Positions 62,010-64,000 of a stretch of DNA of 64,000 nucleotides are shown here, in pieces. The notes below the pieces were generated by a model, which did no database searches, was not told the DNA's origin, and worked only from the letters and a program-made list of their open reading frames with translations. The position numbers were made by a program, and so were the translations under genes. Location: assembly GCA_021199655.1 (NCBI GenBank), contig JAJQHQ010000059.1:20530-84529 (forward strand), written 5' to 3'. Each line of letters begins with the position of its first letter. Positions within the stretch are counted from its first letter, which is position 1. This DNA comes from Lachnospiraceae bacterium (GTDB taxonomy: Bacteria > Bacillota > Clostridia > Lachnospirales > Lachnospiraceae).

Positions 62010-62366
62010 TCACCACCTTAGAAACGGCTGCGGATGGCTGATTTCGCCATTTGCCAGAGCCGTGTTCGTCTGTTTCGCAGCAGTCTTTAACGTTTCCAGC
62101 TTTTCTTTTGTCTCAGAGACTGCCTCGGTGAGCAGCTTCTGTTTCTGTGCCAGTAGTTCCGTATTTGTCGGGTCAAGCTTCAGGAGTTGCTCTACGTCCT
62201 TCAGCTGGGACGCTGATCGTCCAGTGGACGAACGCTTAGCGCCGACCGGAGCGAAGCGGAGATGCGTGGACTTCATCTCTTTGTTTACACTGCTCAGTGC
62301 TTTTGACAGACCTGTGGTATCGCCGTTAATCTCTACTGTAATACCTTTAATCCTGCTTGTTGCCAC
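62010..62366 (-). pseudogene. N-terminal fragment of a phage tail tape-measure protein
   Basis: The 118-residue frame from GTG 62366 begins with ATSRIKGITVEINGDTTGLSKAL, split here by the length rule, and LLKLDPTNTELLAQKQKLL, both characteristic of siphophage tape-measure proteins, which are normally several hundred to over a thousand residues. It stops soon after ALANGEIS, so nearly all of the gene is lost. Residues about 35-52 (HLRFAPVGAKRSSTGRSA) are an extra in-frame insert between two parts that are contiguous in intact homologues. Confidence 0.75.
62211..62264 (-). repeat. Palindrome-rich in-frame insert in the tape-measure fragment
   Basis: About 54 bases containing TCGTCCA-C-TGGACGA and CGCTAAGCG dyads. 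It encodes 18 Arg/Ser/Gly-rich residues and interrupts an otherwise conserved tape-measure sequence in frame. Confidence 0.5.
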
Positions 62367-62469
62367 GCTCCGTCACCTCGCTTTCTGGCATTAAAAAGAG
62401 CCGATTGCTCGACTCTTTGAAAAAGAAAAGGCACCGCTGTAACGATGCCTTATAAGTTTTGTAATACAT

Positions 62470-63426
62470 TTATAATTTGTATCTGGTGATTTTCTTCCAG
62501 TTCTCTGGAAATCCCATTTTTTTCAATAATTCGGTTTGCGTTATTCCTTGTTGATTTTTGGAATGATTATCGATCAGGCGTGTCAGCCTTCGCTTTAACT
62601 CCCGAAAATCTTCTCTCGGTAATAAATATCTTAAAGTAATTATAACTGCAAACAGATCATGTTTTCCATAAATATACTGATTGCCATTTTTAGGAATCTG
62701 CAGCTTATTATGTATAGGAAAATCTGGGATACTTTCCACATTTCTGTAGGAAAACAGGCGTTCTCCATGGGCGCAGACATTGCGAAAGCGAACAAGATAA
62801 CGCAAAACCTGCTTTAACTGGCTTTCATTGATTCCCTGAAACTCACTGCTAATTTTGAACTGTATGTCCTGAGGGAGCACCGAGTACATGACTGAAATAT
62901 TGCCAAAAGTCAAAGCATTCTTTAAAATCCAGAGTGGAATGTTCCCATGGACAGTCCGTGCATGATTGATGTAATGATAATCCGTATTGCGTGTAACATA
63001 TTTTGCCAATACATGATCAACCAGCTTATCAATGTCTGCTTTATTTCTCCTGCCGGAATAATTAGAATTTTGTTTATTTAAATACGCATTCTGAGACTCT
63101 CCGTATTTTTCGCAAAAAGCATATGACAGTAGCGACTTGATGTGGTTTTCTACCCGTAAGATATAGCTCAGGAAAAGTTCTCTGAGCATACGGTCCAAGT
63201 CATACAACGCGACAATGTCTTCAAGACGGGTACCATCTCGGTATGCCTTCGTTGTAGGATTTTAAAAAAAGTCCTTATAGCCGCTGATTAAAGAATAATA
63301 ACTGGTTCGTTTTAGCACATTTTCAGCATATTCGCGATCCGCAATCAGCAGCCCTTTTTCATTTATCAGCTTGTCTATCTGCTGTTCGTATGTCAAAAAG
63401 CACTTTGCTATAAAACCACCACCTAA
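62470..63426 (-). pseudogene. Abi_2 (AbiD/AbiF-type) abortive-infection protein, broken
   Basis: The main open frame (62470-63207) encodes an Abi_2-family protein with the HEPN-type RNase motif RFRNVCAHGERLFSYR. The conserved N-terminal part lies just upstream in the same frame (FLTYEQQIDKLINEKGL, then YYSLISGYKDFF) but is cut off by an in-frame TAA at 63262-63264, where a related gene would have AAA (Lys). No ATG exists in the upstream part; the expected start codon position reads ATA. An internal start could yield a truncated protein with the HEPN motif. In intact members this family blocks phage growth. Confidence 0.8.
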
Positions 63427-63431
63427 TCACA

Positions 63432-63464
63432 GAAAAAAAGAGGAGCCCCCGCAGGTTCTCCTCC
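63432..63464 (-). terminator. Terminator upstream of the Abi_2 remnant
   Basis: On the minus strand GGAGGAG and CTCCTC pair around a GC-rich loop and are followed by seven Ts. It ends the transcript of the phage-tail remnants and isolates the Abi_2 gene, as is usual for phage accessory genes (morons). Confidence 0.75.
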
Positions 63465-63532
63465 GGTCACAGGCCTCACAGGTGTCTGCAACGCATTCAC
63501 TGGCTGTATATTAATTGAAATCACTTGGAAAG

Positions 63533-63724
63533 TCAAGAGTTCTGCCAGATATTTTTAATATATGCGAAGGCTCCATTTTTATTCATAGATATAAAAGCAG
63601 TGGCATTGCCATCTGTCAAAATCTTCTTGATCAGCACGCCGTTGTCATCTAGCGTCTCCTTTAAGATGTCCGTGCGGAAGGACTCCGGAATCAGCGCAAG
63701 CTTCAGGTCGCCTTCATAACCCAT
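63533..63724 (-). pseudogene. Fragment of a phage major tail protein
   Basis: The first half of this 63-residue frame (GYEGDLKLALIPESFRTDIL) matches the middle of siphophage major tail proteins (phi13-like family) as I know them. The second half (MNKNGAFAYIKNIWQNS) does not fit, so it is a deletion product. Confidence 0.65.
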
Positions 63725-63924
63725 ACTTCCATTTCGTAGAGCACCTCGTACAGACGCTCACTTTCAATCCATACTTCGCTCTTGTTATAATAAATTCCAT
63801 ATTCCGTGAGTACCGTTTCCACCTGCGCTTCTAAGTCAGGGTCTTTCTTATCCGTGTACAGCTCGATGTGCAGGACGTTTACCGTAAAATACACGATGGA
63901 GGAACACTCACAGGCAGTCGTCAC
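63703..63924 (-). pseudogene. C-terminal fragment of a phage tail completion / terminator protein
   Basis: The 73-residue frame contains HIELYTDKKDPDLEAQVE and YYNKSEVWIESERLYEVLY, typical of the C-terminal half of small siphophage tail-completion proteins. The N-terminal half is missing. Its end runs directly into the major-tail fragment, so a deletion has fused the two genes. The order tail completion, major tail, tape measure is the normal siphophage order. Confidence 0.65.
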
Positions 63925-64000
63925 GAGCCTTGATGTAGTTCGTGTAGGAGTAAATCAAGAAACGCTCACATCCCGTATATGGGCGTTTTTCTTTGAATAA
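63925..64000. other. Window end, no gene called
   Basis: An AAACGCTC/GGGCGTTT dyad at about 63960-63990 followed by a short T-run could be a plus-strand terminator of something now lost. No gene is supported. Confidence 0.3.

Noticed and set aside
63806..64000. Plus-strand frame reaching the window end
   Set aside because: Most of it is antisense to the tail-completion fragment and the rest has no ribosome binding site or recognised family, although it remains open near the edge.

Overview
The window looks like a chromosomal segment of an endospore-lineage Clostridia bacterium, most likely a Lachnospiraceae-type gut anaerobe. The grounds are a Spo0A gene, a clostridial sufCBDSU operon, an ECF vitamin transporter with a type III pantothenate kinase, Gram-positive ribosome binding sites, and a ChvE/Mms-type sugar ABC system under a YesM/YesN-like two-component pair. 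No identity search was possible, so the family placement is an inference.

Layout. 1-7.6 kb: biosynthesis (ilvD, ilvB, serC, serA, a DUF1015 gene). 7.7-13.1 kb: glycogen synthesis (glgB, glgA) with a His-rich CsoR-like repressor, a tRNA-Thr and a small coiled-coil gene between them. 13.1-19.1 kb: an AraC regulator diverging from a Xaa-Pro aminopeptidase, a minus-strand coaX/ECF pair with a tandem-repeat leader, and spo0A. 19.2-24.4 kb: the complete sufCBDSU iron-sulfur assembly operon, then a convergent lysR.

25.6-42.5 kb holds the most interesting block: eleven co-directional genes, evidently one transcription unit or closely linked units. In order they encode an HTH protein, a polytopic membrane protein, two zinc-ribbon membrane proteins, a PP2C-like phosphatase, a Ser/Thr kinase-like protein, a von Willebrand A protein, an FHA-TM-LRR protein, a second FHA-TM protein, a thermolysin-like (M4) protease and a subtilisin-like (S8) protease. 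I read it as a candidate transmembrane phospho-signalling system coupled to two surface proteases. I do not recognise it as a named system.

42.5-53.6 kb: a decayed AAA/PD-(D/E)XK gene, then a sugar-sensing module on the minus strand (two substrate-binding proteins, histidine kinase, AraC-type response regulator) diverging from chvE-mmsA-mmsB. 53.6-59.3 kb: an EAL phosphodiesterase, an iron-type alcohol dehydrogenase, an aldehyde dehydrogenase and a YihS-like aldose-ketose isomerase. 59.3-62 kb: a metal-efflux operon (free HMA protein, P1B ATPase, CadC-like ArsR repressor) behind a near-consensus promoter and operator. 62-64 kb: remnants of a siphophage tail module and a broken Abi_2 gene.

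Scattered through the intergenic DNA are at least two families of short structured repeats. One lies in 5' leaders next to the ribosome binding site (serC, glgB, sufC). The other, with a TAACTGT...ACAGTTA core, lies just 3' of genes in the same orientation. Together with the long structured spacer after mmsB they suggest a genome rich in small interspersed hairpin elements.
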